The notes under the pieces were generated by a model. The model ran no database searches, was not told where the DNA came from, and saw nothing but the letters and a program-made list of their open reading frames with translations. The position numbers and the translations under genes are program-made. Shown here in pieces: positions 14,976 to 22,572 of a DNA stretch of 26,011 bases (the first letter of the stretch is position 1; the number at the start of each line of letters is the position of its first letter). Origin of the DNA: a virus; IMG/VR virus record IMGVR_UViG_3300004369_000127, positions 1-26,011 of that record; one strand, 5' to 3'.

Positions 14976-16454
14976 TTAGACGACCGACTTGGTCAAGTTG
15001 GACTTGACAATGTCGACTTCAATCTTGTCACCGACGCTCGACACGCGGAGACCGACCTTTGCTTTTACGAGGCCATCCGCCAACTGTGAAGTTGGGTTGA
15101 TTGAAGCATCGCATTTCACTGAGTAGCCAAAGTCAATTCGCTTGCCGTTTGCATCAAATGCCTCAAACAAGGCACCGTTGGCGCGCAATGGCTCAAGAAT
15201 TGCAAACAACTTTGATTCAACTGCTGCGAACACCGTGTTGCGGCCATCGATGACGCTGAAGATAAGGTCTTCGAGCGAACGATTTGCATCAACAACAACC
15301 TTGTTGACGACGTCCTGTGCCGTGATATATCTGAAGTTCGTGGTATCCGACGACAGTGAGCGCGCTCCGTAAACGCGAATCGTGTTGTTGATTACACGAA
15401 TTGCATTTACGAAAGCATCATCCAATGCGTCTCCATTTGACTTGTCGATGTCAATTGCTACGCCATTGACGAATTGGGCAACAGAAATCAATCCAGCGCC
15501 TGGCTTGTGTGGGCCAACCTGGGTATGAGCAACCGCTCTTTTTGCTGCGGCATAGCCCACTGGAGGGATTAGTCTATTAACTCCAGCAACAGACGATGGG
15601 GCGTACACCCAGGGATAGAAGTATGCAACGTGCTCGGCAGACGCATTTGCTGCTGAAAGTGTTTGGCCAGCAGTTTTTGCTTCTGCAATGGTGTCATCAA
15701 ATGCACCATTGAGGAAAGCAATTCTGTTGTAGGCGTTGGCATGTGTTGCGAGTGCAGTTTGAACAGTGTTGGCATGAGACTCAGGGCACGCAACAACGCC
15801 GCTACCAAAAGACTCAAGAAATAGTTCTAGGCCAGTTACGTAGTCTGCATCAACAACAGTTTCTTCGTTGTCGTCGCCAGCACCCAATGGGGTCGCAGCA
15901 GAGTCTTGTGGCAGTGTTACCGCAACACCAGAAATGTCTGCAGCAGTAACAACTTTAGAAGCATTGGCGCTTGAGTTGATGCGTCCAACAGCCTGAGCAA
16001 CAGATGAGCAGTTACCAGTGCTGAAGAGAAGTGTTCCACCATCGTAAATCTTGATGATGAAGGTTCCAGAGGCAGTTCCTGGATTTACCGTCTCAACAGT
16101 GATTCCAGTGCTCCATGCGCCAGGGCCATTTGCGGTGATTGTGATGAGGGTTGCACCGCCTTGACCTCCTGCCGAAAGGGTCAAGGTGCCAGTTGTGGCA
16201 TTGGCCCCAACAACGCGCGAAATCCACGCTCTTGTGCCACCCTCTTCAAAAAAACTTTGCACTGTCGGGTGCAAAATTGAGTACGATGCGTACCCGCCGT
16301 AAATTGCCTCGAATTCGGAGAGGCTCGTGACCAATTTTGATTGGTTGGCTGGGCCACGTGCGGCCTTGCCTACGAAGAATGCTTGCGATGTTTCAACTGC
16401 CGATGCGGCATTTGGTCCAACTCTAACTGCTGTTTGTATGCTTACGCCTGGCAT
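14976..16454 (-). CDS. Tail sheath protein (492 aa)
   Basis: This is the contractile sheath subunit and the key evidence for a myovirus-type tail. The N-terminus MPGVSIQTAVRVGPNAASAV followed by FFVGKAARGP and FEAIYGGYASYSILHPTVQS, then FFEEGGTRAWISRVVG, is the usual sheath opening. The C-terminal domain shows RYITAQDVVNKVVVDANRS and EPLRANGALFEAF, then GLRVSSVGDKIEVDIVKSN. Residues about 85-200 are a Gly/Thr-rich beta insertion, as in many long sheath proteins. An AAGG core lies a few bases before the ATG. The tail tube gene follows after 28 bases. Confidence 0.92.
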   Translation of the reverse strand: MPGVSIQTAVRVGPNAASAVETSQAFFVGKAARGPANQSKLVTSLSEFEAIYGGYASYSILHPTVQSFFEEGGTRAWISRVVGANATTGTLTLSAGGQGGATLITITANGPGAWSTGITVETVNPGTASGTFIIKIYDGGTLLFSTGNCSSVAQAVGRINSSANASKVVTAADISGVAVTLPQDSAATPLGAGDDNEETVVDADYVTGLELFLESFGSGVVACPESHANTVQTALATHANAYNRIAFLNGAFDDTIAEAKTAGQTLSAANASAEHVAYFYPWVYAPSSVAGVNRLIPPVGYAAAKRAVAHTQVGPHKPGAGLISVAQFVNGVAIDIDKSNGDALDDAFVNAIRVINNTIRVYGARSLSSDTTNFRYITAQDVVNKVVVDANRSLEDLIFSVIDGRNTVFAAVESKLFAILEPLRANGALFEAFDANGKRIDFGYSVKCDASINPTSQLADGLVKAKVGLRVSSVGDKIEVDIVKSNLTKSVV

Positions 16455-16487
16455 GACACCTTCCTCACTGCTCGAGAACTTCGCGCA

Positions 16488-16817
16488 TTAATTTGATTCC
16501 CATTGTACAGAATCATTGTCTTCTGAAGGTGCAACTGTTGCCACTACCTGTTCATCTGACGCTGAAACGCTTTTTGTTTTTGTTTTTTGGGGCTTAACGC
16601 CCGAAACTGTGTGAAGAACAACCAGTTTTCCTTTTTTGATTCCATCGGCACACAACTTGCACGATTCGTCTACCGCGGCAACGCCCATGGAGTGAAGTGT
16701 TCTGCCTTCTTCGTCGACGACAAATGGACCAGCAGAAACGTTTTTTACGACCAAGGCAGGGCCCTGAACTGATTCATAATTACTGGAATCTTTTAATTTT
16801 ACGAAAAGATGCGACAT
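16488..16817 (-). CDS. Hypothetical small protein before the sheath (109 aa)
   Basis: I do not recognise a family. The first 75 residues look like a compact beta domain (SHLFVKLKDSS, ALVVKNVSAGPFVVDEEGR, KGKLVVLHTVSG). Two cysteines (CKLC) sit in the middle. The last 35 residues are polar and probably disordered (KTKTKSVSASDEQ). The gene has AAGGAG before its ATG and lies between the probable tail terminator and the sheath, so a neck or tail-completion role is possible. No membrane segment or catalytic motif is visible. Confidence 0.6.
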   Translation of the reverse strand: MSHLFVKLKDSSNYESVQGPALVVKNVSAGPFVVDEEGRTLHSMGVAAVDESCKLCADGIKKGKLVVLHTVSGVKPQKTKTKSVSASDEQVVATVAPSEDNDSVQWESN

Positions 16818-16865
16818 CTAGAAACTCTCCTTGGCAGCGCGTTATAGATTGTACTCCATAAACAA

Positions 16866-17501
16866 CTACTCAATGGTCACCGTATTGGAATTAGAACTCA
16901 CAGTGAGGTCTGTGTCAGTTATTCCGTCTTGAGACACTGTCAATTCAATTTCTTGAATTTCACCAATATCTTGACGACTCACCACTTCATTTATGCCAAG
17001 GTCATACCCGACGTATGCGCCGCACAAAACCCTGTCACCCTTGAGAAGTGTTATTTCCGAAAATTCTTCCCTCATGCTGTTTTCGTCAACCATTACCTGA
17101 AATGACTGTCTTGGGTCGGTTGCTTGAAGGCACGGATAATCCAAAAGAGCAGAACGGACCACCGCGGTAAGCCTGTCGCGCGCGACAGTCGCCTCATCCG
17201 CCCCTACCGCCCTACACCAAACATAGGTTCTCATGTTGTAATTAACTCGATACAAAGGGTCTGGCCCGTCAAAACCCATTCTTTCAAATCGAGTAGTTGA
17301 TATTGCAACAGTGATTATTGTGGGCCACACATCGAGGGCCAATGGTTCATAAGAAAAGAACTTTTCTGGCATTGGCAATTCGGTACTTGAAATGTTCCAT
17401 CCATTTCTGTAGCGAACAACGCGCTTTGGAAGGTCGTTCTGAAGATAAGACGAAACATAGTCCTTTGCAAATTGAGGTCCGTGCATCAAGTATTCGGGCA
17501 T
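16866..17501 (-). CDS. Probable tail terminator / neck protein (211 aa)
   Basis: The gene sits between the gpG-like morphogenesis protein and the sheath, where tail terminator proteins are normally encoded. The core reads PLALDVWPTIITVAISTTRF, then YRVNYNMRTYVWCRAVGADE, ARDRLTAVVRSALLDYP, and ending strands that include EIQEIELTVSQDG. An alpha/beta fold with a long strand, a helix and a final beta sheet suits terminator proteins that cap the tube and sheath. The last 20 residues are Ser/Thr/Asn-rich. The family is inferred mainly from position and fold pattern; other neck roles are possible. Confidence 0.55.
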   Translation of the reverse strand: MPEYLMHGPQFAKDYVSSYLQNDLPKRVVRYRNGWNISSTELPMPEKFFSYEPLALDVWPTIITVAISTTRFERMGFDGPDPLYRVNYNMRTYVWCRAVGADEATVARDRLTAVVRSALLDYPCLQATDPRQSFQVMVDENSMREEFSEITLLKGDRVLCGAYVGYDLGINEVVSRQDIGEIQEIELTVSQDGITDTDLTVSSNSNTVTIE

Positions 17502-17503
17502 GA

Positions 17504-17974
17504 TTATTCATAACCTTCCACGATGTAGTCAATAACTTCTTCTGCTGCTTCATCAACCCATGTATCGGGGGCGAAGATAATTGGCCTTGCTGGCATCTTT
17601 GTTGTTCCGTATTGGTGAAACCTTGCTATTTTTCCAGTGAATTTAAATCTTGCTCCACGCATCATCCCTTCAAGTTTGGGACCTTTTGAAACCTTCCTAA
17701 AAAGCCCTCCATCTTGCACGAGCATGGGAGCACCTGGGAAATTATTCGCTTTCCATGAGGCATACTCAGCATCAAGTGGTTTCCAGCCACCAGATGGAAG
17801 TCCCTGAGCAGTGAAGTTTCCGATGATGTAACTCTTCAAACTGTCATGAAGCCTAGGCCAAACAGGACGCAAATCCTTCATCCTGGACCTAACGTCTTTG
17901 AGGTATTCGCTCGTTTCGTCCAGACCATCTACGTCTATTTTGATTTGAACGTCGATTTCTTTTGATGATGCCAT
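17504..17974 (-). CDS. Virion morphogenesis protein, gpG-like / HK97 gp10-like (156 aa)
   Basis: This is a head-tail joining or tail-completion protein. The visible pattern WPRLHDSLKSYIIGNFTAQG, then GWKPLDAEYASWK, PMLVQDGGLFRKV and FHQYGTTKMPARPI matches the phage virion morphogenesis family, in which the HQxG...MPARP end is the most diagnostic part. Length is usual. The start codon overlaps the stop of the connector gene upstream (TAATG), and the next gene begins after two bases, so these neck genes are probably translated as a coupled set. It should act at the neck between capsid and tail. Confidence 0.78.
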   Translation of the reverse strand: MASSKEIDVQIKIDVDGLDETSEYLKDVRSRMKDLRPVWPRLHDSLKSYIIGNFTAQGLPSGGWKPLDAEYASWKANNFPGAPMLVQDGGLFRKVSKGPKLEGMMRGARFKFTGKIARFHQYGTTKMPARPIIFAPDTWVDEAAEEVIDYIVEGYE

Positions 17975-18846
17975 TATGAGATTCTTCTACGTGAATATTT
18001 CTTCAACTGCATAAGTTCTGCTTCAAGAAAACCAGTTTCGGCAACTGAGACATTTCGTGGATTAAGGTCCTTAATACCGACAACATCGTCATGCATATTT
18101 TGCATTTCTCTTGTTGCCGCTCGAAGAATCATTAACTTAAACATTTTAATATTTTCGCCGTCCAGTCCGCCGCGATACGTTACGCGAATAATGTCGTTTG
18201 CAAAACCCGCGTAAACGTCAATGCCGTATCTTCTTACTGTGTACTCGTTTCCGTTTGCTTCTGCTTTGCCGCCAGATGCATAATTTCCAGTGACTCCAGA
18301 GTTGGCGACAGAAAAAGTATCAGTCGCAACGGCGGTGATTATTTTTGCACTGATGTTGAAGGTGCTTGGAGATACGTCAGTTACAGTGACATATTGTCCC
18401 AGGGTAAATCCGTGGTTATTGGCGGTGTATGTGGCTGTGCCAGACGAAACCGTAGCGGCAGTAATTGTCGCCGTTCTTTTTACAGCCTCTCCAAGAATTC
18501 TATTGTTCACCGAGGGTCCGTCCATTTCAACCTTGGAAACAGACACTATGGGGGTACGCCTTAAATAAATTGTGCTTGGCGGTGCAGCGTAAGTGATTAT
18601 GCCGTTCGCGCTGGAGTCGCCGAGTCCAAGACCCTGGTTGTAAAAATAAGAACCCATTGGCACGTTGACGTGATTTGCCTCAAGGGTGTGTGTTTCCTCC
18701 ACGAACTCCGTGACCTCAACTGGTCGCCCAAGGAAGGTTTCCATTTCGCTTTGAAGACCCTGCAGAATCATTTCTGCAGCATCCTGCTGACGCAAGGACA
18801 GACTTATGTCCATGTACGTAGTGAGATTGGCAAGCGTCACCAGCAT
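17974..18846 (-). CDS. Head-tail connector (gp6-like) with an inserted beta domain (290 aa)
   Basis: The N-terminus (MLVTLANLTTYMDISLSLRQ, then AAEMILQGLQSEMETFLGRP) is typical of adaptor proteins that bind beneath the portal. The C-terminal helix (FKLMILRAATREMQNMHDDV) also fits. Between them, residues about 125-196 hold an extra beta domain (YVTVTDVSPSTFN, then DTFSVANSGVTGNYASGG) that is clearly related to a domain in the baseplate J protein at 3773-3985. Without it, the protein would be nearer the normal connector length. GGAGG lies before the ATG. It is the first clear neck gene after the ParB/PP-loop cassette; no portal gene precedes it in the window. Confidence 0.72.
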   Translation of the reverse strand: MLVTLANLTTYMDISLSLRQQDAAEMILQGLQSEMETFLGRPVEVTEFVEETHTLEANHVNVPMGSYFYNQGLGLGDSSANGIITYAAPPSTIYLRRTPIVSVSKVEMDGPSVNNRILGEAVKRTATITAATVSSGTATYTANNHGFTLGQYVTVTDVSPSTFNISAKIITAVATDTFSVANSGVTGNYASGGKAEANGNEYTVRRYGIDVYAGFANDIIRVTYRGGLDGENIKMFKLMILRAATREMQNMHDDVVGIKDLNPRNVSVAETGFLEAELMQLKKYSRRRIS

Positions 18847-18879
18847 TTAACCAACCTCCAATCAAAAAGCAAAGGCAAA

Positions 18880-19104
18880 TTATCCCCTGCGGCGAAGTCG
18901 ACCGAGAATCCCTCTTGCAACTTCTGTCGCCCTTTCGGTTATGCGGGAAAGTCTTCGGCGGGCTCCGCCAGCACGACCTTCATCTTCATCTCCTTTTTGA
19001 ACAATGGTTTCAAAGCAAACACTCATGCCACGCATGTTGTCGATGTTTAAAGGTCTTTTTCCCCCACCAATACCAAATCTGCCATTTCGTCCGTCATAAT
19101 ACAT
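18880..19104 (-). CDS. Small Arg-rich hypothetical protein (74 aa)
   Basis: I do not recognise it. The N-terminal half is Gly-rich (MYYDGRNGRFGIGGGKRPLN). The C-terminal third is an Arg-rich, probably amphipathic helix (ARRRLSRITERATEVARGIL) ending in GRLRRRG. That end could bind nucleic acid or the inner capsid surface. GGAG lies nine bases before the ATG and just overlaps the stop of a possible 39-aa frame upstream. It is placed directly before the head-tail connector, so a virion role is more likely than an early function, but this is inference. Confidence 0.55.
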   Translation of the reverse strand: MYYDGRNGRFGIGGGKRPLNIDNMRGMSVCFETIVQKGDEDEGRAGGARRRLSRITERATEVARGILGRLRRRG

Positions 19105-19109
19105 GTGGG

Positions 19110-19229
19110 TTAACTCCTCGTGAAAATCGCATTCATTGATGAAGCGTTGTCCCCAAATTTTATCATTATTATGACGTTGGTGATGTCATCTATCTGGATT
19201 GGGGGGCCGTTCAGTCTTAAATGTCTCAA
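19110..19229 (-). CDS. Possible 39-aa protein overlapping the end of the second ParB gene
   Basis: This frame reads RHLRLNGPPIQIDDITNVII then MIKFGDNASSMNAIFTRS and ends with TAA at 19112-19110. The frame is open upstream to a TGA near 19306. The best start is TTG at 19229-19227 with AGGA four bases before it; an internal ATG at 19166 would leave 18 residues. It overlaps the ParB-like gene by 44 bases and fills the otherwise empty 81-base gap. Its stop lies inside the Shine-Dalgarno region of the next gene, as expected for coupled translation. Against it are the non-ATG start and short length. Confidence 0.4.
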   Translation of the reverse strand: MRHLRLNGPPIQIDDITNVIIMIKFGDNASSMNAIFTRS

Positions 19230-19740
19230 CAGTTCCTGCTGGCGCCTCAATTGGAACCCATGCTCTCGAGTACCTGTGTTCAGCAGTATTGAGTTTTTTA
19301 ATCATCGTTCCGTCAAGGAGAAGATGCAATTCGTCGTATTTCATTGACAACAATTTTTCCAAATCCTCCTCCGAGTATTTGTTGCTGTAAATCAAATCCC
19401 TAACAACTCGAGCGACCTTGTGAGCAACCAAACCGCCACGCCCTCGATTTAACTGAATATGCATTAAGGCCGCTTCAAGCGTGTCGCAATCATGGGCGAC
19501 GCAGGGAATGGTGTCACCGATGTGTTTCGACATCTTTTCGTTTTCTTTGACAAGCATCCACCTGTGGTAGCCGTCGATTATTGCATTGTCTGCCTTGCGG
19601 ATAAGGATGGGAAAAATAAATCCATACTGTTGAAGCGATGCTGAAAGTATTAGCAAATCTGGTCGCAGTACATGATTGGATTGCCAGTCGCCTTTCTTGA
19701 GCAAAGAAACTGGCAAATACTCTGTCTTAATCATTACCAT
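19186..19740 (-). CDS. ParB-like (IbrB-type) protein, second of the cassette (184 aa)
   Basis: This is a ParB/sulfiredoxin-fold protein. It opens with IKTEYLPVSLLKKGDW, then SASLQQYGFIFPILIRKADN, AIIDGYHRW (residues 53-61) and a later HIQLNRGRGGLVAHKVARVV. The DGYHRW motif in place of the GERR of chromosome-partitioning ParB, and the QLNRGRG motif, point to the IbrB-like branch, known from pairs with a PAPS-reductase-like partner (IbrA). The motif also recalls the DGQHR box of DndB. The start overlaps the stop of the PP-loop gene by one base (TAATG), so the two are translated together. The family includes regulators and nucleases; which applies here cannot be told from sequence. Confidence 0.78.
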   Translation of the reverse strand: MVMIKTEYLPVSLLKKGDWQSNHVLRPDLLILSASLQQYGFIFPILIRKADNAIIDGYHRWMLVKENEKMSKHIGDTIPCVAHDCDTLEAALMHIQLNRGRGGLVAHKVARVVRDLIYSNKYSEEDLEKLLSMKYDELHLLLDGTMIKKLNTAEHRYSRAWVPIEAPAGTVETFKTERPPNPDR

Positions 19741-20879
19741 TACTCCTCTACGTTGTCTTCGGATGATTCAGATTCCCTAACTGAATGAACTCGTGTTTTG
19801 GGACCAATCGGTGTTGCTGCCACAGAAGGCGCTATTGAGTGCATAAATAAAGAATTTATCAATGCGTAGATAGTGTATGACTTTGGGTCACGAATCTGCT
19901 TTCGTCTATATTCTGCGACAAACGACATTGCGCGTTGTTTTTTTGTGTCGCCAATCATGTATTCATCTATAAATTCCTTTACTCCGTCCCAGCCCATCTT
20001 TGAGTATTTGGAAACCAGTGCCTCGGTATCGAAAACAGACCAGTACCTTCGCTGGGCGTCGATGTACGGGAAACACTCAACGAGTTTGTCGTAGAACTCT
20101 GGCTCGGTTGCCACTACATCACCAAGCCTACGTATTGCGGTTGCGTGAAGCGGTATGCCAACCCTGCTGTTGCTCCCAGTAACTGCCGCTCTGTCGTAGT
20201 ACTCGCAGTAGCGTTCCCCGTGTTCTTCCACAATAAATTTGAATACGTCCGCTGCTTGCCAATCGTATATTACTTTGGCAAACTTCAACGGCATTTTGCG
20301 TTTCATTTTGTATGGAGTAACTATGTAATTTTCGTGAAGTTTTTGCACCAATGAGCGATAACGGACCATTGACTCATTTGCTCTAACGCCAGTTATAAAG
20401 GCAACATTTCCTATCTTGCCTTGCATCGTGTAGTAATCAGGATGCTCTGGCATGTAGGTCTGGCCGCTAATCCCAAAACTTGCGGCGGATATTGCGTATG
20501 GTGGCATCTCTCTGACTAATCTGCCTTCCGCACGGCGTTTTTCGCTCCACAAAATTACGGATTGGCGCCTACCTAAAACCCATACCTCGGAGCCGTGAGC
20601 GAGGCAGTACCACTCCATGTCAACCCACGGCTTTTCGCGTATGTATTCGACATATTCAATGACCGTAGGACTCACCATTTCTTCGTCTCTAAATATGACT
20701 TTCACTGGACCCAGTCCGCGTTCTTCGTGGACTTCTTTGGCCAAGAGCAATACAGCAGTTGAATCCTTACCACCAGAGAACTGAATGCAAACCGTATCGA
20801 ACGTGTCGTATACGTGCCTAATTCGTTGACGCGCTGCTTCTACGCAATCAATGTCGAGGAATAAACGTTGCCGTGTCAT
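19740..20879 (-). CDS. PAPS-reductase-like PP-loop protein, IbrA-type (379 aa)
   Basis: The ATP-pyrophosphatase PP-loop SGGKDST is at residues 35-41, after a helix and the strand TVCIQF. Further family signs are VIFRDEEMVSPTVIEYVEYI, FITGVRANES (161-170) with MVRYRS after it, and YDWQAADVFKFI (205-216), equivalent to the W-x3-DVW-x-YI of PAPS reductases. Members activate a substrate by adenylation, and some then transfer sulfur. Cysteines at 12, 31, 92, 225 and 269 are scattered, and I see no clustered Fe-S motif of the DndC kind. The last 60 residues are variable and end acidic (SESSEDNVEE). The gene overlaps the first ParB gene by four bases and the second by one. Substrate unknown. Confidence 0.84.
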   Translation of the reverse strand: MTRQRLFLDIDCVEAARQRIRHVYDTFDTVCIQFSGGKDSTAVLLLAKEVHEERGLGPVKVIFRDEEMVSPTVIEYVEYIREKPWVDMEWYCLAHGSEVWVLGRRQSVILWSEKRRAEGRLVREMPPYAISAASFGISGQTYMPEHPDYYTMQGKIGNVAFITGVRANESMVRYRSLVQKLHENYIVTPYKMKRKMPLKFAKVIYDWQAADVFKFIVEEHGERYCEYYDRAAVTGSNSRVGIPLHATAIRRLGDVVATEPEFYDKLVECFPYIDAQRRYWSVFDTEALVSKYSKMGWDGVKEFIDEYMIGDTKKQRAMSFVAEYRRKQIRDPKSYTIYALINSLFMHSIAPSVAATPIGPKTRVHSVRESESSEDNVEE

Positions 20880-21670
20880 GCGTCAGTATGCGCATCAATA
20901 AAATTTATAAGTCGTTCAGAAGTCGTTGTTCCATCAATTGACGGGTCATTGCGCAACCAACGGATAAAGTCGTACCAACGACGTTGTTGCTCTGGTGAAT
21001 CAAAAACAACCTGGACAGAGACAATCGCTTGAGGTGCTGAGCCTGGGACGGCAATAGACGAGCCTTGCAGAACTACATCTTTTTGGTCTACGTCTCTTGG
21101 AACAACAAGTTTTCTCTCGCCGTCCTCGTCTTCCTCGACCAACGACGATATTTGCCTACCAACTTCATCTGTTACTTGTGAGGGGTTTGGGACAATGGTT
21201 GGAGGAATGTAGGTCGAGGTAATTAGTTCTTCGTTTGATTTTATTGTGGCACGCTCATCCATCGCCGCCATTTCAAATTCATCCCAACCGAGACCACCCC
21301 AAAGGTCGCTGTAGTCAACCGAGACTTCCATGAGCATTTTTTGTAACATATCGTCGTCGGTGTACCCGAGTTCCATTGTTCGGTTGTCAGCGAGGGCAAA
21401 GGCGATGGCGTGCTTGTCGTCGCCCTCTATGAACACGACGGCAATCTTGTCCCAACCAAGTTGCTTGGCTGCCATTAATTGATGGTTGCCAGCAATCACT
21501 GTCGCCGTGCCGTCGTCATTCTTTTTGGCAACAATAGGCTTTACTTGTCCAAACTCTTCATATGAGGCGACGATGGCATCCACATTCCCCTTGCGTGGGT
21601 TGTTGTCTAGATGCATCAACTTCTCCACGGGAAAAGCCATCTGCTCCAAAGAGGAGTGAATATTGCTCAT
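20876..21670 (-). CDS. ParB-like nuclease-domain protein, first of the cassette (264 aa)
   Basis: Residues 12-100 form a ParB/sulfiredoxin domain: FPVEKLMHLDNNPRKGNVDA, SYEEFGQVKPIVAKKND, TVIAGNHQLMAAKQLGW (58-73) and ALADNRTMEL (92-101). The GNHQLMAA box is the variant found in phage ParB-like proteins, where it replaces GERRxRA. The middle is acidic and polar. The C-terminal 55 residues hold a second small domain (SVQVVFDSPEQQRRWYDFIR). The start overlaps the upstream coiled-coil gene by four bases and the stop overlaps the PP-loop gene by four. Two such ParB-like proteins flanking one PP-loop enzyme is unusual. Its domain differs clearly from that of the other ParB-like protein, so this is not a recent duplication. 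DNA binding, nicking or regulation are all possible. Confidence 0.8.
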   Translation of the reverse strand: MSNIHSSLEQMAFPVEKLMHLDNNPRKGNVDAIVASYEEFGQVKPIVAKKNDDGTATVIAGNHQLMAAKQLGWDKIAVVFIEGDDKHAIAFALADNRTMELGYTDDDMLQKMLMEVSVDYSDLWGGLGWDEFEMAAMDERATIKSNEELITSTYIPPTIVPNPSQVTDEVGRQISSLVEEDEDGERKLVVPRDVDQKDVVLQGSSIAVPGSAPQAIVSVQVVFDSPEQQRRWYDFIRWLRNDPSIDGTTTSERLINFIDAHTDA

Positions 21671-22005
21671 ACCTGAACCCTAACGTTTGCGTTTAGCGTT
21701 CTGAGGGAATCCATGGATGTGCGCACCGAAAGTAATTTTTCGCGTTTGGATTTTACTAATGCTTCTGCAATCCTGTAGTCATAATCAAAGTCTGCCATTT
21801 TGTAGTCCGCCCATGCCTCTCGTTCCTTGATGGAACCTTTGGCCGAAAGGTACTCCTTGGCCCAATTCGCCTTGAAGAGAGACTCTTTCTTCGCCGCATC
21901 GGTGGCCAATTTTTCAAATGCTTCTGTTTCTTCTTCCAGTATGTCCATCATCCGCAGTAATTCTTGTTCAATTTCCACTTGGCTTATTGGAGCATTTCTG
22001 GCCAT
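21667..22005 (-). CDS. Small coiled-coil protein of the recombination block (112 aa)
   Basis: The preferred start is ATG at 22005, because AAGGAG at 22020-22015 lies nine bases before it and the upstream resolvase gene stops at 22008. A longer frame from 22083 would overlap that gene by 76 bases. The protein is almost wholly helical and charged: QVEIEQELLRMMDILEEETE, FEKLATDAAKKESLFKANWA, then YDYRIAEALVKSKREKLLSV and SLRTLNANVRVQV at the end. Proteins with this ending are common and unassigned in actinobacterial phages. Its place beside the resolvase suggests a DNA-processing accessory role, which is only inference. Confidence 0.7.
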   Translation of the reverse strand: MARNAPISQVEIEQELLRMMDILEEETEAFEKLATDAAKKESLFKANWAKEYLSAKGSIKEREAWADYKMADFDYDYRIAEALVKSKREKLLSVRTSMDSLRTLNANVRVQV

Positions 22006-22007
22006 CG

Positions 22008-22562
22008 CTAATTTCTCCTTAGGGCGTTGAATAGTGGTGCCCAATCTACCTTCTCGAGAGCCGCTAATTGTGCTTTGGACCACTTATGTGGAGATTCATT
22101 CAGTTTGGCATACGCCATTTGCTCCAGCACCCAAGCATCGCATTCGTCGTTGCCACATTCAGTGTTGAAGCGTGTGGGGAACTGCTGCATAAGGGAATGT
22201 AGGACATCCTCTTTATTCGCATTGCCGTTGCCAGTGGCAAATTTGGCCCTGCATTTTGGTGGGATTTCCACCACTAAAAATCCAGCCTTGTATAAGGCGA
22301 CCTTTACGACTCCACCCAGTTCCCCAAGCGAGTGGGCTCTAGAGAATTTGGAACCGAATGAATAACCCTCAACCATTGCCGCCAAGCACCTGGAGTTGAT
22401 TGCGTGGTTGACTACCCTTTCGGATATTTCAACAAGCCTTTCCACCCCTCGCGTCTTGGGCTTTATGGAGAATGTCTCACCATTGACACTTACCCCAGTG
22501 GAGGTCAAGGACAGGTCAAGCCCAATAAATCTGGGGTGCTCAATCTGCGCCATGTCACTCAT
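22008..22562 (-). CDS. RuvC-like Holliday junction resolvase (about 184 aa)
   Basis: This is an RNase H-fold nuclease expected to cut branched DNA during recombination or before packaging. From the ATG at 22562, RFIGLDLSLTSTGVSV gives D16, AAMVEGYSFGSK gives E65, and TECGNDECDAWVLEQ gives D139 and D142. These four acidic residues have almost the same spacing as the catalytic set of E. coli RuvC. GNGNANKEDVLHSLMQQF is a further family feature. An in-frame ATG at 22622 would overlap the HNH gene by 50 bases; 22562 lies ten bases after its stop and is preferred, although no clear ribosome site is seen. Phage RuvC-like resolvases often sit with annealing proteins, as here. Confidence 0.82.
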   Translation of the reverse strand: MSDMAQIEHPRFIGLDLSLTSTGVSVNGETFSIKPKTRGVERLVEISERVVNHAINSRCLAAMVEGYSFGSKFSRAHSLGELGGVVKVALYKAGFLVVEIPPKCRAKFATGNGNANKEDVLHSLMQQFPTRFNTECGNDECDAWVLEQMAYAKLNESPHKWSKAQLAALEKVDWAPLFNALRRN

Positions 22563-22572
22563 GGCGACAAGA

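Noticed and set aside
16818-16865. TACAAT / TATAAC elements in the gap before the 109-aa gene
   Set aside because: No -35 box at a usable spacing was found, so I do not call a promoter.
22006-22083. Longer N-terminus for the coiled-coil protein
   Set aside because: A strong AAGGAG precedes the shorter start at 22005, and the longer form reads through the end of the resolvase gene in another frame.
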